The notes below the pieces were generated by a model that had not been told where the DNA came from, made no database searches, and saw only the letters and a program-made list of their open reading frames with translations. Positions 41,776 through 56,936 of a DNA stretch of 60,225 nt are shown here, one piece after another. The position numbers were made by a program, and so were the translations under genes. The stretch lies in contig JAFEFT010000054.1 of assembly GCA_018240435.1 (NCBI GenBank), forward strand, positions 1-60,225. The letters run 5' to 3'. This DNA is from Pseudomonadota bacterium. GTDB lineage: Bacteria; Pseudomonadota; Gammaproteobacteria; Xanthomonadales; Xanthomonadaceae. Each line of letters starts with the position of its first letter. The first letter of the stretch is position 1.

Positions 41776-44367
41776 ATGAGCGAACACGCCAAGGAAATCA
41801 TCCCGGTCAATCTCGAAGACGAGATGCGCAAGAGCTATCTCGACTACGCGATGAGCGTGATCGTCGGCCGCGCGCTTCCCGACGTGCGCGATGGACTCAA
41901 GCCGGTGCATCGGCGCGTGCTGCACGCGATGAGCGAGCTCGGCGCGCACAGCAACAAGCCCTATTACAAATCGGCGCGCATCGTCGGCGACACCGTCGGC
42001 AAATACCATCCGCACGGCGACATCGCGGTCTACGACACCCTGGTGCGAATGGCGCAGCCGTTCTCGCTGCGCTACCTGCTGGTCGATGGTCAGGGCAACT
42101 TCGGTTCGGTCGATGGCGACAGCCCGGCGGCGATGCGTTACACCGAGGCGCGCATGTCGCGGCTGGCGCACGAGTTGATGGCCGACATCGACAAGGAAAC
42201 GGTCGACTTCCAGCCCAACTACGACGAGAAAGAACTCGAACCGACGGTGATGCCGTCGCGGTTTCCGAATTTGCTGGTCAATGGCTCGGCCGGCATCGCG
42301 GTCGGCATGGCCACCAACATTCCGCCGCACAATCTGTCCGAGGTGATCGACGCGGTGCTGGCGCTGATCGACGATCCGGCGATCACCATCGACGGCTTGA
42401 TGCGGCACATTCCCGGCCCGGATTTCCCGACCGCCGCCATCATCAACGGCGCCGCCGGCATCCACGCCGCCTATCACGGTGGCCGCGGCCGCGTGCTGAT
42501 GCGCGCACGCACGCAAATCGAAGTCGACGAGCGCAGTGGCCGCGAGGCGATCATCGTCACCGAGCTGCCGTATCAGGTGAACAAGGCGCGGCTGATCGAA
42601 AAGATTGCCGAACTGGTGAAGGACAAGAAGCTCGAAGGCGTCGGTTCGGATCTGCGCGACGAATCCGACAAGGACGGCATGCGCATCTTCATTCCGGTGA
42701 AGAAGGATTGCTCGGCCGAGGTGCTGCTCAACAACCTGTTCCAGCAGACGCAGATGGAATCGGTGTTCGGCATCAACATGGTGGCGCTGGTCGATGGCCG
42801 GCCGCGCCTGCTCAACCTCAAGGACATGCTCGAAGCCTTCGTGCGCCATCGCCGCGAAGTGGTTACCCGGCGCACGATTTTCGATCTGCGCAAGGCGCGC
42901 GCGCGCGCACACATCCTCGAAGGCCTGACCGTCGCGCTGGCCAACATCGACGCGATGATCGAGCTGATCAAAACCTCGTCCGACGCGGCGCAGGCGCGCG
43001 AACGCATGCTGGCGCGGCGCTGGGATCCGGGCATGGTGGCGAGCCTGCTGGCCGCTGCCGGGGCCAACGCGTCGCGACCGGAAGGGCTGGCTGCGGAAAT
43101 CGGCCTGCGCGCCGATGGCTACCAGCTGTCCGAGACGCAGGCGAAAGAAATCCTCGAGATGCGCCTGAATCGCCTGACCGGGCTGGAGCAGGGCAAGCTC
43201 ACCGACGAATACCGCGCCTTACTCGATACCATCGCCGGCCTGATCGCGATCCTCGAAGATCCCGATCGCCTGCTGGCGGTGATCCGCGAGGAGCTGGCTC
43301 ACATCAAGGCCGAGTTCGGCGACGCCCGGCGCACCGAGATTCGTGCCAGCCAGGAAGACCTCGACGTGCTCGACCTGATCGCACCCGAGGAAGTGGTGGT
43401 CACCCTCTCGCATGCCGGTTACGCCAAGCGTCAGCCGGTCAGCCTGTACCGCGCGCAGCGCCGCGGCGGTCGCGGTCGCAGTGCGACGGCGATGAAAGAC
43501 GAGGATTTCGTCGATCGCCTGTGGATCGCCAACACCCACGACACGCTGCTCACCTTCACCAGCGCCGGGCGCGTGTTCTGGCTGGGCGTGCACCAGCTGC
43601 CCGATGCCGGCCCCGGCGCGCGCGGGCGGCCGATCGTCAACTGGCTGCCGCTGGAAGCGGGCGAAAAAGTGCAGGCAGTGCTGCCGGTGCGCGAGTTCAG
43701 CGCCGATCGCTTCGTGTTGTTCGCCACGCGTCAGGGCACGGTGAAAAAGACGCCGCTGTCGGAGTTCGCCTACCGCTTGCAGCGCGGCAAGATCGCCATC
43801 GACCTCGACGACGGCGATGGCCTGGTCGATGTGCAGATCACCGACGGCAGCCGCGACATCATGTTGTTCGCCAGCAATGGCAAGGCGGTGCGGTTTTCCG
43901 AAGGCGAACTGCGCGCGATGGGCCGCAATGCGCATGGCGTGCGCGGCATCAAGCTGGCGGCCGAGGCGCAGGTATGCAGCCTGATCGTGGTCGAGGGCGA
44001 TGGCGACATCCTCACCGCCAGCGAGAACGGTTACGGCAAGCGCACGCCGGTGGCCGAGTATCCGCGCAAGGGCCGCGGTACGATGGGGGTGATCGCGCTG
44101 GCGGCCAGCGCTCGCAACGGCGCGCTGGTCGGCGCCATCCAGCTCAGCGAGCAGCACGAGATTCTGCTGATCTCGGACAAGGGCACGCTGGTGCGCACGC
44201 GGGCGTCGGAAGTTTCGCAGGTCGGGCGCAATACCCAGGGCGTGACCTTGATGCGGGTCGGCGAGGGCGAGCAGTTGATCGGCCTGCAACGGCTCGATGC
44301 GACCGTGGATGGCGATGCCGACGATGCCGCAGCGGGTGATGACGACAGCCGGCCGCCGACGCCATGA
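41776..44367 (+). CDS. gyrA: DNA gyrase subunit A (Ile at quinolone position 83)
   Basis: An 863-residue type II topoisomerase subunit that introduces negative supercoils with GyrB. The breakage domain has the catalytic Arg121-Tyr122 ([11 protein letters not shown]), and the C-terminal beta-pinwheel carries the GyrA box QRRGGRG, so this is GyrA rather than ParC. Numbering matches E. coli exactly in the quinolone region. Position 83 is Ile (GDIAVYD, codon ATC) where E. coli has Ser; Asp87 is kept. The stop overlaps the start of the next gene (ATGA). GGA lies about 9 bases before the ATG. Confidence 0.97.
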   Translation: MSEHAKEIIPVNLEDEMRKSYLDYAMSVIVGRALPDVRDGLKPVHRRVLHAMSELGAHSNKPYYKSARIVGDTVGKYHPHGDIAVYDTLVRMAQPFSLRYLLVDGQGNFGSVDGDSPAAMRYTEARMSRLAHELMADIDKETVDFQPNYDEKELEPTVMPSRFPNLLVNGSAGIAVGMATNIPPHNLSEVIDAVLALIDDPAITIDGLMRHIPGPDFPTAAIINGAAGIHAAYHGGRGRVLMRARTQIEVDERSGREAIIVTELPYQVNKARLIEKIAELVKDKKLEGVGSDLRDESDKDGMRIFIPVKKDCSAEVLLNNLFQQTQMESVFGINMVALVDGRPRLLNLKDMLEAFVRHRREVVTRRTIFDLRKARARAHILEGLTVALANIDAMIELIKTSSDAAQARERMLARRWDPGMVASLLAAAGANASRPEGLAAEIGLRADGYQLSETQAKEILEMRLNRLTGLEQGKLTDEYRALLDTIAGLIAILEDPDRLLAVIREELAHIKAEFGDARRTEIRASQEDLDVLDLIAPEEVVVTLSHAGYAKRQPVSLYRAQRRGGRGRSATAMKDEDFVDRLWIANTHDTLLTFTSAGRVFWLGVHQLPDAGPGARGRPIVNWLPLEAGEKVQAVLPVREFSADRFVLFATRQGTVKKTPLSEFAYRLQRGKIAIDLDDGDGLVDVQITDGSRDIMLFASNGKAVRFSEGELRAMGRNAHGVRGIKLAAEAQVCSLIVVEGDGDILTASENGYGKRTPVAEYPRKGRGTMGVIALAASARNGALVGAIQLSEQHEILLISDKGTLVRTRASEVSQVGRNTQGVTLMRVGEGEQLIGLQRLDATVDGDADDAAAGDDDSRPPTP

Positions 44368-46508
44368 CGGCGACGAGGCCGGGCGGGTCTGAATCGATCG
44401 CGCGGGCGAATCCATCCGCCGGCGCGCGCACGATGCGACGCGCGACGGCCTGGCTGCTGGCGATTGGCTTGCTGCTTGCGACCGCGTTCGCGCCGGCCGT
44501 CGCCGCCGATGCCGATCCGCTGCCGCAGCGGGCGTCGGCTGAAGCCACCGGCAGCCGCATCGCCGCCGCTCGCGACGCGGTGATGCCCTACGTGGTGAGC
44601 ATCCTCACCGTCAGCCGCAATTTCCAGCAGGGTGAGCCGACGTTGAGCCTGGCCAGCGGCAGCGGCACGGTGATCTCGCCGCAGGGCTACATCGTCACCA
44701 ATGCCCATGTGGTCGAGCGCGGCACTGCCTTCCGCGTGGTGTTCGCCGACGGCCGCGAATTGCCGGCCAAGCTGATCGGTACCGACACCTTGTCCGATCT
44801 GGCCGTGCTGCAGGCGCTGCCACCGAAGACCGAGGCCTTCCGCCATGCCGATTTCGCCACCGTCAACGATTTGCAGGCCGGCGATACCGTGCTGGCGATG
44901 GGTGCGCCGTGGGGGCTGTCCAATTCGATGAGCGCCGGCATCGTCAACAACCCGCACCGGCTGCTGGTGTCGCTGTTCGATGACGAGGCTGATTACGAGG
45001 ATACGCTCGGCCCCGACCTGCCCACGGGCCGCTATTACGCCTGGATCCAGCACGACGCGGCGATCGCGCCGGGCAATTCCGGCGGCCCGCTGGTGGACAT
45101 GCGCGGCCGCATCGTCGGCGTCAATGCGCGCGGCATGGTGCTCGGCGGCGACCTCGCCTTTGCCATCCCCGGCCCGGATGCGCGGCGCGTCGTCGATGCC
45201 CTGATCGCCTTCCACCGCGTGCCGCGGGCCTGGCTGGGCTTCCGTCTGCGCTCGCTCAAGGGCAGCAACCACGACCACGGCGTGCTGCTCAATGCGGTCG
45301 AGCGTGGCTCGCCGGCCGAGCGGGTGGGGCTGCGTGCCGGCGATCTGCTGCTGTCCGTGGACGGCCGTGCGGTCGATGCGCCACAGCCGGTGGACATCCC
45401 CGAGTTGCAACGCACGATCGCCGAATTGCCGATCGGCAAGATGCTCACCCTCGGCATCGAGCGCGACGGCCGGCGTTCGCAGGTGCAGGTGGCAACCGCG
45501 CCGTATCCGCGTGATGCCGGCGAAGAGTTCGCCTACGCCCCGTTCGGTGCCGCGATGCGCGTGCTCACGCCGGCGATGGCGCGCCGCCGTGTGCTCGATT
45601 TCCAGACCGGCCTGATCGTCACCAGCCTGCGCCCAGGTGGGCCGGCGGCGACGGCGCGGCCGGCGCTGGCCGCCGGCGACGTGATCCGCAGCATCGACGG
45701 CAAGGCGGTGGCGACGGTTGCCGATCTGAAGGCTTGGCTCGACAAGCCGGCGACCATCGCGCCGCTGCGGATCGGATTCGTGCGCAATGGCCAGCAGCTG
45801 CTCAGCTCGCTGCGGCCGAGCTACGGCGACCGTTCGCGCACGCCATTGCCGGAACTGCCGCAGGCCTGGGTGGGGGTGGAAGTGCAGCCGGTGACGGCCT
45901 CGCTGGAAAGCGCGTTCGGCGAGACAGGGCAGGGCTTCCGGATCAGCCGCATCTATCCGGGCAGCCCGCTGGGTGCGGCCGGCGCGCAGGTCGGCGACAT
46001 CGTCACCGCGATTGGCGAGCGTGCGCTCAAGCCGGTCAGCGACGACAACAACGACCTGTTCGATCAGGCCGTGCGCGATCTGGAGATCGGCCGTCCGGCG
46101 AAGGTCGCGATCTTGCGCGGGGCGAGTGCGCGCGTGCTGACGATCGACCCGGCGGCCTCGCCGGTCGCCGACAGCGGGCTGAAGGTGCTGCAGGTGTCGC
46201 GCCTGCGCATCCAGTTGCGCGAACTGAGCTTCTACGATCGCGTCGCCCGCCATCTGCCGGCCGATCAGAAGGGCGTCTATGTCGCCACCGTCGAACGCGG
46301 CGGCCCCGGCGGCCTGGCGCATTTGAAGGACGGCGACATCGTGCTCTCGCTCGGCGGCCAGCCGACGCCGGATCTGGATACCTTCACCGGCGCGCTGGCG
46401 CAGGCCTTGCAATCGCGGACGCCGGCGATCGCCTTCCAGGTGGTGCGCGGCGCCGAGGTGCGCATGCTCTTTCTCGACCGCAGTTGGCTGCAGGATCGCT
46501 TGCCATGA
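44364..46508 (+). CDS. Trypsin-like serine protease with four PDZ domains
   Basis: A 714-residue exported protease. After a signal sequence ([19 protein letters not shown], preceded by about 25 extra residues) comes a DegP-like protease domain with an intact triad: His in [11 protein letters not shown] (about 115), Asp in TLSDLAVLQ, Ser in [12 protein letters not shown] (about 237). Four PDZ modules follow (starting near 290, 410, 495, 620), against two in DegP. ATG 44364 overlaps the gyrA stop; ATG 44433 would put the signal peptide right at the N-terminus and may be the true start. It is coupled by ATGA to a protease-like partner. Confidence 0.87.
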   Translation: MTATRPGGSESIARANPSAGARTMRRATAWLLAIGLLLATAFAPAVAADADPLPQRASAEATGSRIAAARDAVMPYVVSILTVSRNFQQGEPTLSLASGSGTVISPQGYIVTNAHVVERGTAFRVVFADGRELPAKLIGTDTLSDLAVLQALPPKTEAFRHADFATVNDLQAGDTVLAMGAPWGLSNSMSAGIVNNPHRLLVSLFDDEADYEDTLGPDLPTGRYYAWIQHDAAIAPGNSGGPLVDMRGRIVGVNARGMVLGGDLAFAIPGPDARRVVDALIAFHRVPRAWLGFRLRSLKGSNHDHGVLLNAVERGSPAERVGLRAGDLLLSVDGRAVDAPQPVDIPELQRTIAELPIGKMLTLGIERDGRRSQVQVATAPYPRDAGEEFAYAPFGAAMRVLTPAMARRRVLDFQTGLIVTSLRPGGPAATARPALAAGDVIRSIDGKAVATVADLKAWLDKPATIAPLRIGFVRNGQQLLSSLRPSYGDRSRTPLPELPQAWVGVEVQPVTASLESAFGETGQGFRISRIYPGSPLGAAGAQVGDIVTAIGERALKPVSDDNNDLFDQAVRDLEIGRPAKVAILRGASARVLTIDPAASPVADSGLKVLQVSRLRIQLRELSFYDRVARHLPADQKGVYVATVERGGPGGLAHLKDGDIVLSLGGQPTPDLDTFTGALAQALQSRTPAIAFQVVRGAEVRMLFLDRSWLQDRLP

Positions 46509-47434
46509 CGTTTGCCTTCCCTTCGGCACGCATCGGCGCGCTGCTGCTCGCCTCGCTGCTGGCGCTGGCACCGCGGCCGGCGATGGCGCTCACGCCCGAG
46601 CAAATCGCCGAAATCGCCCAGTTCAAGACGGTGCTGGCCGCGCGCGGTGATACCGCGGTGCCGGTGAAGTTCGTGATGACCGTGCTCGGCGGCGGCAGCG
46701 AGCGTCAGCAGGAAGGCCAGACCCAGGGCACCTTGGTATCGGCCGATGGACTGATCCTCGTGCCCGGGCGGGTGGTCAGCCTCGATCTGTCCTCGTTCGG
46801 TCGCGGCAGCGACATCGGCGCCCTGGCCGGCGCGCTGCCATCGGCCAAATCCGGCCAGTTCCGCGTGCGCCTGCCGGGCAGCGATACCTGGCAACCGGCC
46901 GATCTGGTCACCCGCGACACCGAGCTGGGCGTGGCCTGGCTGCGCCTGCGCCACCCGTCGGGCAAGCTCGCCTTCGTCGATTTTTCGACCCCGGCGACCG
47001 TTGCCGTCGGCACGCAGTTGTTCACCGTGATGCGCACCTCGGATCAATTCGGTGCGGTACCGATCGTGCGCGCCGGGTACGTGCTGGGCGAGACCAGCTC
47101 GCCGCGGCATGAATGGCTGGTCGATGGTTCGCCCGGGATCGCCTTCGATGGCGATGGCAAGCCGGCCGGTTTCGTCGATGTCGATCTGGCCGGGCTGGTG
47201 CGTTCGCGCGGATCCTCCGGCGGCGTCGGCATGGACATGAGCGATTCGGTCTACACCATGATCCCGGCCGAGCGGATCGGGCGGGTGACCGCGCGCGCGG
47301 CGGTGTTGCCGGTGGTCAAGCCGACCGATGGCGATGGTGATGAAGACACCGTGCCGGCGCACGACGCCCACGCCAGCAACCCGCCGACGACGAAAGTGCC
47401 CGCCGGTTCAGGCGAGCCGAAAAGCAGTCACTGA
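46505..47434 (+). CDS. Protease-like exported protein lacking the catalytic triad
   Basis: A 309-residue protein with a signal peptide (IGALLLASLLALAPRPAMA). Its fold appears to be trypsin-like but without catalysis. Where the neighbour has IVTNAHVV this has LILVPGRVV, where it has SDLAVL this has TELGVAWL, and where it has GNSGGP this has DGSPGIAFD, so His, Asp and Ser are all missing. It keeps the phrases SADGLI and GKPAGFVDVDL expected of the scaffold. The start overlaps the stop of the four-PDZ protease (ATGA). It could be a regulatory or scaffolding partner of that protease. The structural assignment is my inference. Confidence 0.7.
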   Translation: MTFAFPSARIGALLLASLLALAPRPAMALTPEQIAEIAQFKTVLAARGDTAVPVKFVMTVLGGGSERQQEGQTQGTLVSADGLILVPGRVVSLDLSSFGRGSDIGALAGALPSAKSGQFRVRLPGSDTWQPADLVTRDTELGVAWLRLRHPSGKLAFVDFSTPATVAVGTQLFTVMRTSDQFGAVPIVRAGYVLGETSSPRHEWLVDGSPGIAFDGDGKPAGFVDVDLAGLVRSRGSSGGVGMDMSDSVYTMIPAERIGRVTARAAVLPVVKPTDGDGDEDTVPAHDAHASNPPTTKVPAGSGEPKSSH

Positions 47435-47556
47435 TTCTGCTGGCGCTCACTCGCCGCTCACCCGCTGCCGATCGTCGCGCCCACGGCGGCCCCGCGAATT
47501 GCGGTCGACCCGCGTGGCCGCTTTGCGCGCGCCTTTCGTTTCCGTAGGCGATTCGT

Positions 47557-47609
47557 GAAAAAATTTTCTTTCGCGGCGGCGTTGGATGGCGGGCTTTGCT
47601 GTCTATACT
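47557..47609 (+). promoter_or_regulatory. Promoter with UP-like A/T tract for the alpha-2-macroglobulin gene
   Basis: TTGGAT (47582-47587) and TATACT (47604-47609) are 16 bases apart. An A/T-rich tract, GAAAAAATTTTCTTT (about 47557-47571), sits just upstream of the -35, where UP elements bind the polymerase alpha subunit. In such GC-rich DNA the tract stands out. Confidence 0.5.
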
Positions 47610-47634
47610 CCAAGGCCCTTGGGGAGTGAGCATC

Positions 47635-52668
<5,034 letters not shown>

Positions 52669-52670
52669 CC

Positions 52671-52733
52671 GGGAGTCGGAAATCGGGAATCGGGAAGCGG
52701 GCACTCGGAACGCGGAACTCGGGCCTCGGGATG
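52671..52733 (+). repeat. Degenerate heptamer array after the alpha-2-macroglobulin stop
   Basis: Nine 7-base units beginning two bases after the TAG stop: GGGAGTC, GGAAATC, GGGAATC, GGGAAGC, GGGCACT, CGGAACG, CGGAACT, CGGGCCT, CGGGATG. The first four resemble the infB-type unit; the rest have drifted. Confidence 0.8.
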
Positions 52734-52791
52734 ACGGCAGGGAAGACGTGCTGGTGTTTGCCAACTCGCGCGCCGCGGTGGTCGAAGCATC

Positions 52792-52815
52792 CCTTCCCCC
52801 GCTCGCGGGGGAAGG
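52792..52815. repeat. REP-like palindrome before pbpC
   Basis: CCTTCCCCCGC-TC-GCGGGGGAAGG is a perfect 11-bp inverted repeat. It shares CCCCCGC/GCGGGGGAAGG with the first hairpin of the cluster at 10529-10550. Confidence 0.75.
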
Positions 52816-52842
52816 TCAGGATGGGGGCGTGTCCGATCGCAA

Positions 52843-55266
52843 GTGACAGATCAACTTTCAACGCCGACCATCCGACTCTTGCCGTCTGAGCACTGCCCTC
52901 CGCCTTCGACTCACCGCAGACTCCGCCGCTGGCTGCGCCGCATCGGCTGGACGTTGCTGGCCGTCGTCGTGCTGGCGGTCGTGCTCGATCGCCTGTTCCC
53001 GCTGCCGCTGCCGGATTCTTCCGATGCCAGCGTGCTGGTGGTGGCGCGCGACGGCACGCCGCTGCGCGCATTTCCCGATCGTGAGGGCATCTGGCGTTAT
53101 CCGGTCACGCCCGAACAAGTCTCGCCGCTGTACATCCAGGCGTTGCTGACCTACGAGGATCGCTGGTACTGGCGGCATCCGGGCATCAATCCAGTGGCAT
53201 TGCTGCGCGCGGCGTGGCAGTGGGGGCGCAACGGCCACATCGTTTCCGGCGGCTCGACGATCACCATGCAGGTGGCGCGGATCATCGACCCTGCCGCCGG
53301 CAACGATCGCTCGATCACCGCCAAGCTGCGGCAGATCGCTCGCGCGCTGCAACTCGAGGCGCATTTGAGCAAGCGGCAGATCCTCACCCTGTATCTGGAC
53401 CGGGCGCCGTTCGGCGGCACCATCCAGGGCGTCGAGGCGGCGAGCTGGGCCTACCTCGGCAAGCCCTCGCAGCAGCTCTCGCATGCCGAAGCGGCGTTGC
53501 TGGCGGTGTTGCCGCAGACGCCCAGCCGCCTGCGCCCGGATCGCAACGCGCAGGCCGCGCGGGTGGCGCGCGACAAGCTGCTGCAGCGCATGGTCGCGCT
53601 GCACGAGTGGACGGCCGCGCAAGCCGCCGATGCGCGCATCGAGCCGGTGATCACCCGCCGCTTGCGCCAGCCGATGCTGGCCGCGTTGCTGGCGCAGCGG
53701 CTCAAGGATCGCTTTCCACGCCAGGCGCGCATCGTCACCACCATCGATGCCGGCCTGCAGCGTGCGCTCGAAGCGCGCGTCACCAGTTATTTCTCCAGCC
53801 TGCCCGAGCGCACTTCGGCAGCGTTGCTGGTGGTCGACAACACCACGCTGGAGGCGCGTGCCTACATCGGCTCGGTGGCGTTCGGCGACATCCCGCGGCT
53901 GGGCCACGTCGACATGGTGCGTGCCTGGCGGTCGCCGGGATCGACGCTCAAGCCCTTCCTGTACGGGCTGGCCATCGACGATGGCTTGATTCATTCCGAA
54001 AGCCTGCTGGTGGATGCGCCACAGTCGTTCGGCGACTACCGCCCGAGCGATTTCGACACCCATTTCGATGGCCCGGTCGGCGCCGCCGAGGCCTTGCGGC
54101 TGTCGCTCAACGTGCCGGCGGTGGACCTGCTCGATCGCGTCGATCCGGTGCGCTTTTTCGCGCGCCTGGCCAATGCCGGGGTGACCTTGAAAATGCCGCG
54201 TGGCGCGCAGCCGAACTTGTCGATGATCCTCGGCGGCGATGGCGTGACGCTGGAAGATCTGGCCGGTGCGTACACGGCGCTGCATCGCGGCGGCATCGCC
54301 GGCCGCGTGCGGCTGACGCCCGATGCGCCGCGGGTCGATCGCCTGCTGCTGTCGCCGGGGGCGGCGTGGATCGTCAAGACCATCCTCGACGCCAATCCGC
54401 GCCCGGGCTCGCGGCCGGATACCTTCGACCCCGGCAACGGCCCGCGGGTGGCGTGGAAAACCGGCACCAGCTATGGCTTTCGCGATGCCTGGGCGATCGG
54501 CGGCACCCAGCGCTACACGGTCGGGGTCTGGGTTGGCCGCCCCGATGGCACGCCGCTGCCGGGGCAGTACGGCGCGATCACTGCGCTGCCGCTGTTCTTC
54601 GAGGTGATCGACAGCCTGCCGCATCACGTTGGCGATGGCATCGCGCCGCCGCCGCCGGCGAGCGTGCGCCGCGTCGATATCTGCTGGCCGCTGGGCGTCG
54701 CATTCGACCCGGCGCATCCCGAATTGTGCGCGCGCAAGATGCAGGCATGGACGCTGGCCGGCAATGTCCCGCCGACCCTGTCCGAGCGCCGCGCCCGGCT
54801 GTGGAGTGCCGGCGTGCAGCCCTTGCGTGTGGACGCGCACAGCGGCGAGCGCCTCGGGCCGGTGTGCAGCAAGCCCCATGACGTGCGCGAAACCGCGATC
54901 GCGCGCTGGCCGGCGCTGGCCTCGCCGTGGCTGGCGGCCGCCGAACGGGCGCAGTCGGCGTTGCCGCCGCTGGCGAAGGATTGCCAATCCGACGGCCTGG
55001 GCGTGACCACGACGATGCAGATCGATGGCGTCGTCGATGGTTCGACGGTGGCGCGCGCACCCAACAGTCCGCGCCCGGTGCGGCTGTCGCTGCGCGCGCT
55101 GGGCGCGCCGGGGCGGGTGATGTGGCTGATCAACGACCGCCTGCAAGGGCAGACGATGGGCAATGGTGCCTTCGTGCACGAATACCCCGATCCGGGCGTG
55201 CAGACGGTGACGGCGATGGCCGAAACCGGGGCCTGGACGCAACTGCGGTTCCGGGTGCTGCGGTGA
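52843..55266 (+). CDS. pbpC: Penicillin-binding protein 1C
   Basis: An 807-residue bifunctional peptidoglycan synthase. After a membrane anchor (RIGWTLLAVVVLAVVLDRLF) come the glycosyltransferase domain (TYEDRWYWRHPGINPVALLR, SGGSTITMQVARI) and the transpeptidase domain with SxxK as SPGSTLKPF (Ser about 367), SxN as LRLSLNVPA, and KTG as AWKTGTSYGF. A C-terminal BiPBP_C domain (about 715-807) is typical of PBP1C. The GTG at 52843 lacks a clear ribosome binding site, so the first few residues are uncertain. It lies 174 bases after the alpha-2-macroglobulin gene, its usual partner. Confidence 0.93.
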   Translation: MTDQLSTPTIRLLPSEHCPPPSTHRRLRRWLRRIGWTLLAVVVLAVVLDRLFPLPLPDSSDASVLVVARDGTPLRAFPDREGIWRYPVTPEQVSPLYIQALLTYEDRWYWRHPGINPVALLRAAWQWGRNGHIVSGGSTITMQVARIIDPAAGNDRSITAKLRQIARALQLEAHLSKRQILTLYLDRAPFGGTIQGVEAASWAYLGKPSQQLSHAEAALLAVLPQTPSRLRPDRNAQAARVARDKLLQRMVALHEWTAAQAADARIEPVITRRLRQPMLAALLAQRLKDRFPRQARIVTTIDAGLQRALEARVTSYFSSLPERTSAALLVVDNTTLEARAYIGSVAFGDIPRLGHVDMVRAWRSPGSTLKPFLYGLAIDDGLIHSESLLVDAPQSFGDYRPSDFDTHFDGPVGAAEALRLSLNVPAVDLLDRVDPVRFFARLANAGVTLKMPRGAQPNLSMILGGDGVTLEDLAGAYTALHRGGIAGRVRLTPDAPRVDRLLLSPGAAWIVKTILDANPRPGSRPDTFDPGNGPRVAWKTGTSYGFRDAWAIGGTQRYTVGVWVGRPDGTPLPGQYGAITALPLFFEVIDSLPHHVGDGIAPPPPASVRRVDICWPLGVAFDPAHPELCARKMQAWTLAGNVPPTLSERRARLWSAGVQPLRVDAHSGERLGPVCSKPHDVRETAIARWPALASPWLAAAERAQSALPPLAKDCQSDGLGVTTTMQIDGVVDGSTVARAPNSPRPVRLSLRALGAPGRVMWLINDRLQGQTMGNGAFVHEYPDPGVQTVTAMAETGAWTQLRFRVLR

Positions 55267-55365
55267 CCGGCGCGGCATTGTCCGTCTCGCCCACGGGCTC
55301 GTCGCCGCTGGCATTTGTTGACGAACGATCGGCTAGAATCATCGGGCCGGCCCGGAGGACGAGGC

Positions 55366-56262
55366 GTGCCAGCGAAGGATGATCCGATCACCAATACCGA
55401 GCGCCACACCGTGGTCGAGGCCACGCGCCCGCTCGTTGGCACGACCCGGCCGCGGCTGGTGGTGGTCAGCGGCATGCTGCTGGGCCTGCAGATGGATCTG
55501 GGCGACGCGCCGATCGTGGTCGGGCGCGCGTCCGACTGCGCGATCGCGATCCCGCATCCGAGCGTGTCGCGCAATCATTGCCGCTTCTGGCGTGAAGACG
55601 GTGCGTTCTGGATCGAGGATCTGGGCTCGACCAACCACACCTATCTCAACGGCGTCCAGGTCACGCGCGCGCAACTGCGCGATGGCGACCAGATCGGCGT
55701 CGGCGGCAACGCCATCAAGTTCTTCGTCGGCGCCAGCCTCGACGCGACGTACCACGCCGAACTGATCGACCTGGCGATCTACGACAGCCTCACCGGCTTT
55801 TTCAATCGCCGCCACTTCTGCGCCGTGCTCGACGAGGAACTGGCCAAGACCGCCGACGGTGCGCCGCTGAGCGTGTTGATCGTCGATCTGGATCTGTTCA
55901 AGCAGATCAATGACCGCCACGGCCATCCGGTCGGCGACCAGGTGCTGGCGACGGTGGCGCGGGTGATGCGCGAGCGCACCCCGGGCGAGTTCGTGATCGG
56001 ACGCCTGGGCGGCGAGGAGTTCGCCGTGCTGCTGCCGGGCCAACTGCGCGAGGCGGCGGCGAATCTGGCCGAAACCCTGCGCGCGGCCGTCGCCGCGCAT
56101 CCGGTGGAAGCGGCCGGGCTGGCCCTGCCGATCACCGTCAGCATCGGCGTGGCCCAGGCCGACGCGCATGAGCGCTCACGCGGGCACCTGCTCAAACTGG
56201 CCGACGATCAGCTCTATCGCGCCAAACAGGAAGGGCGCAATCGGGTGTGCGTGGCAGCGTGA
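55366..56262 (+). CDS. Diguanylate cyclase with N-terminal FHA domain
   Basis: A 298-residue cytosolic signalling protein. Residues about 40-115 form an FHA phosphothreonine-binding domain (VGRASDCAIAI, SVSRNHCRF, GSTNHTYLNGV). Residues about 140-298 form a GGDEF domain with an intact active site GGEEF (RLGGEEFAVLLPG) and the substrate segment DLDLFKQINDRHGHPVGD, so it should make cyclic di-GMP from GTP. No membrane or receiver domain is present; input is presumably a phosphorylated protein partner bound by FHA. GTG 55366 has GGAGG 7 bases upstream, which decides the start. Confidence 0.92.
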   Translation: MPAKDDPITNTERHTVVEATRPLVGTTRPRLVVVSGMLLGLQMDLGDAPIVVGRASDCAIAIPHPSVSRNHCRFWREDGAFWIEDLGSTNHTYLNGVQVTRAQLRDGDQIGVGGNAIKFFVGASLDATYHAELIDLAIYDSLTGFFNRRHFCAVLDEELAKTADGAPLSVLIVDLDLFKQINDRHGHPVGDQVLATVARVMRERTPGEFVIGRLGGEEFAVLLPGQLREAAANLAETLRAAVAAHPVEAAGLALPITVSIGVAQADAHERSRGHLLKLADDQLYRAKQEGRNRVCVAA

Positions 56263-56284
56263 GGGCGGTGGCTGGCGCGCGGGT

Positions 56285-56932
56285 TCAATGCGCCGCCGGG
56301 GAATTCGCGGCCGGCGCGATCTCCAGTTCGAAGCCGCACACCTTGGGTGGGAAGCGGGCGAGGATCGGCAACGTCGAGGTGAACGCGGCATCGCCTTCCG
56401 GGTAGCCCTTGGGCTGGCGACCGCCGGGGAACTCGGGCGGGCACAGCACCACGCCGCTGGCATGACGCAGCCTTCCGCCATGCCAGTCGGAGACGCGGCC
56501 GCCGTAATCCCAATTGAAACCGGTGAAGGTGAACGGCTTGAGGTTGCGTGCCGCCAGTTCGGCGCTGGTCAGGCCCATGTGGACGTTCTCGGGCGTTCGC
56601 CAGCGCGAACCGCGGTCGCGCACCGCCAGCGTGCCCGGATGTTTCCCCTGTTCGTCGAGATAGACGTAGATGCGGCGCTTGGGGTCCTTGGGGTGGATGA
56701 TCCAGCCGGGCTCGGTGTCCTCGGCGCCGGGCACCTCGCCGGCGATGACATGGTCCTGGCCCAGGCGTTGTCGCAGCGTCGCCAGGGTGTCGTTGCCGCG
56801 AACGGTGGTCGCATCGTAGGTCTGGAAGTCGGCCTCGACAGCGGTCTTGCCGGTGTCGGGCCCGGCGCTGGCCGCGGCGGCGGCGAGCAAGGCCAGGGCG
56901 ATGGAGATCGCCGTGATCGGTCGTGCGTGCAT
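56285..56932 (-). CDS. Exported protein of unknown function, coupled to the EF-G-like gene
   Basis: A 215-residue protein with a signal peptide (ITAISIALALLAAAAASA, cleavage near residue 23); I do not recognise the family. Features are GWIIHPKDPKRRIYVYLDEQ, RTPENVHMGLTSAELAARNL, FTGFNWDYGGRVSDWHGGRL and two cysteines (VVLCPPEF, KVCGFELE) that could form a disulfide. The central part is rich in aromatic and charged residues, suggesting a compact periplasmic beta domain. It starts 4 bases after the stop of the EF-G-like gene, whose final codons supply GAGG as the ribosome binding site. The pairing with a translation-factor gene is unexplained. Confidence 0.75.
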   Translation of the reverse strand: MHARPITAISIALALLAAAAASAGPDTGKTAVEADFQTYDATTVRGNDTLATLRQRLGQDHVIAGEVPGAEDTEPGWIIHPKDPKRRIYVYLDEQGKHPGTLAVRDRGSRWRTPENVHMGLTSAELAARNLKPFTFTGFNWDYGGRVSDWHGGRLRHASGVVLCPPEFPGGRQPKGYPEGDAAFTSTLPILARFPPKVCGFELEIAPAANSPAAH

Positions 56933-56936
56933 CGCC

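Noticed and set aside
55318-55339. TTGACG and TAGAAT upstream of the FHA-GGDEF gene as a promoter
   Set aside because: The spacer is only 10 bases, too short for a sigma-70 promoter.
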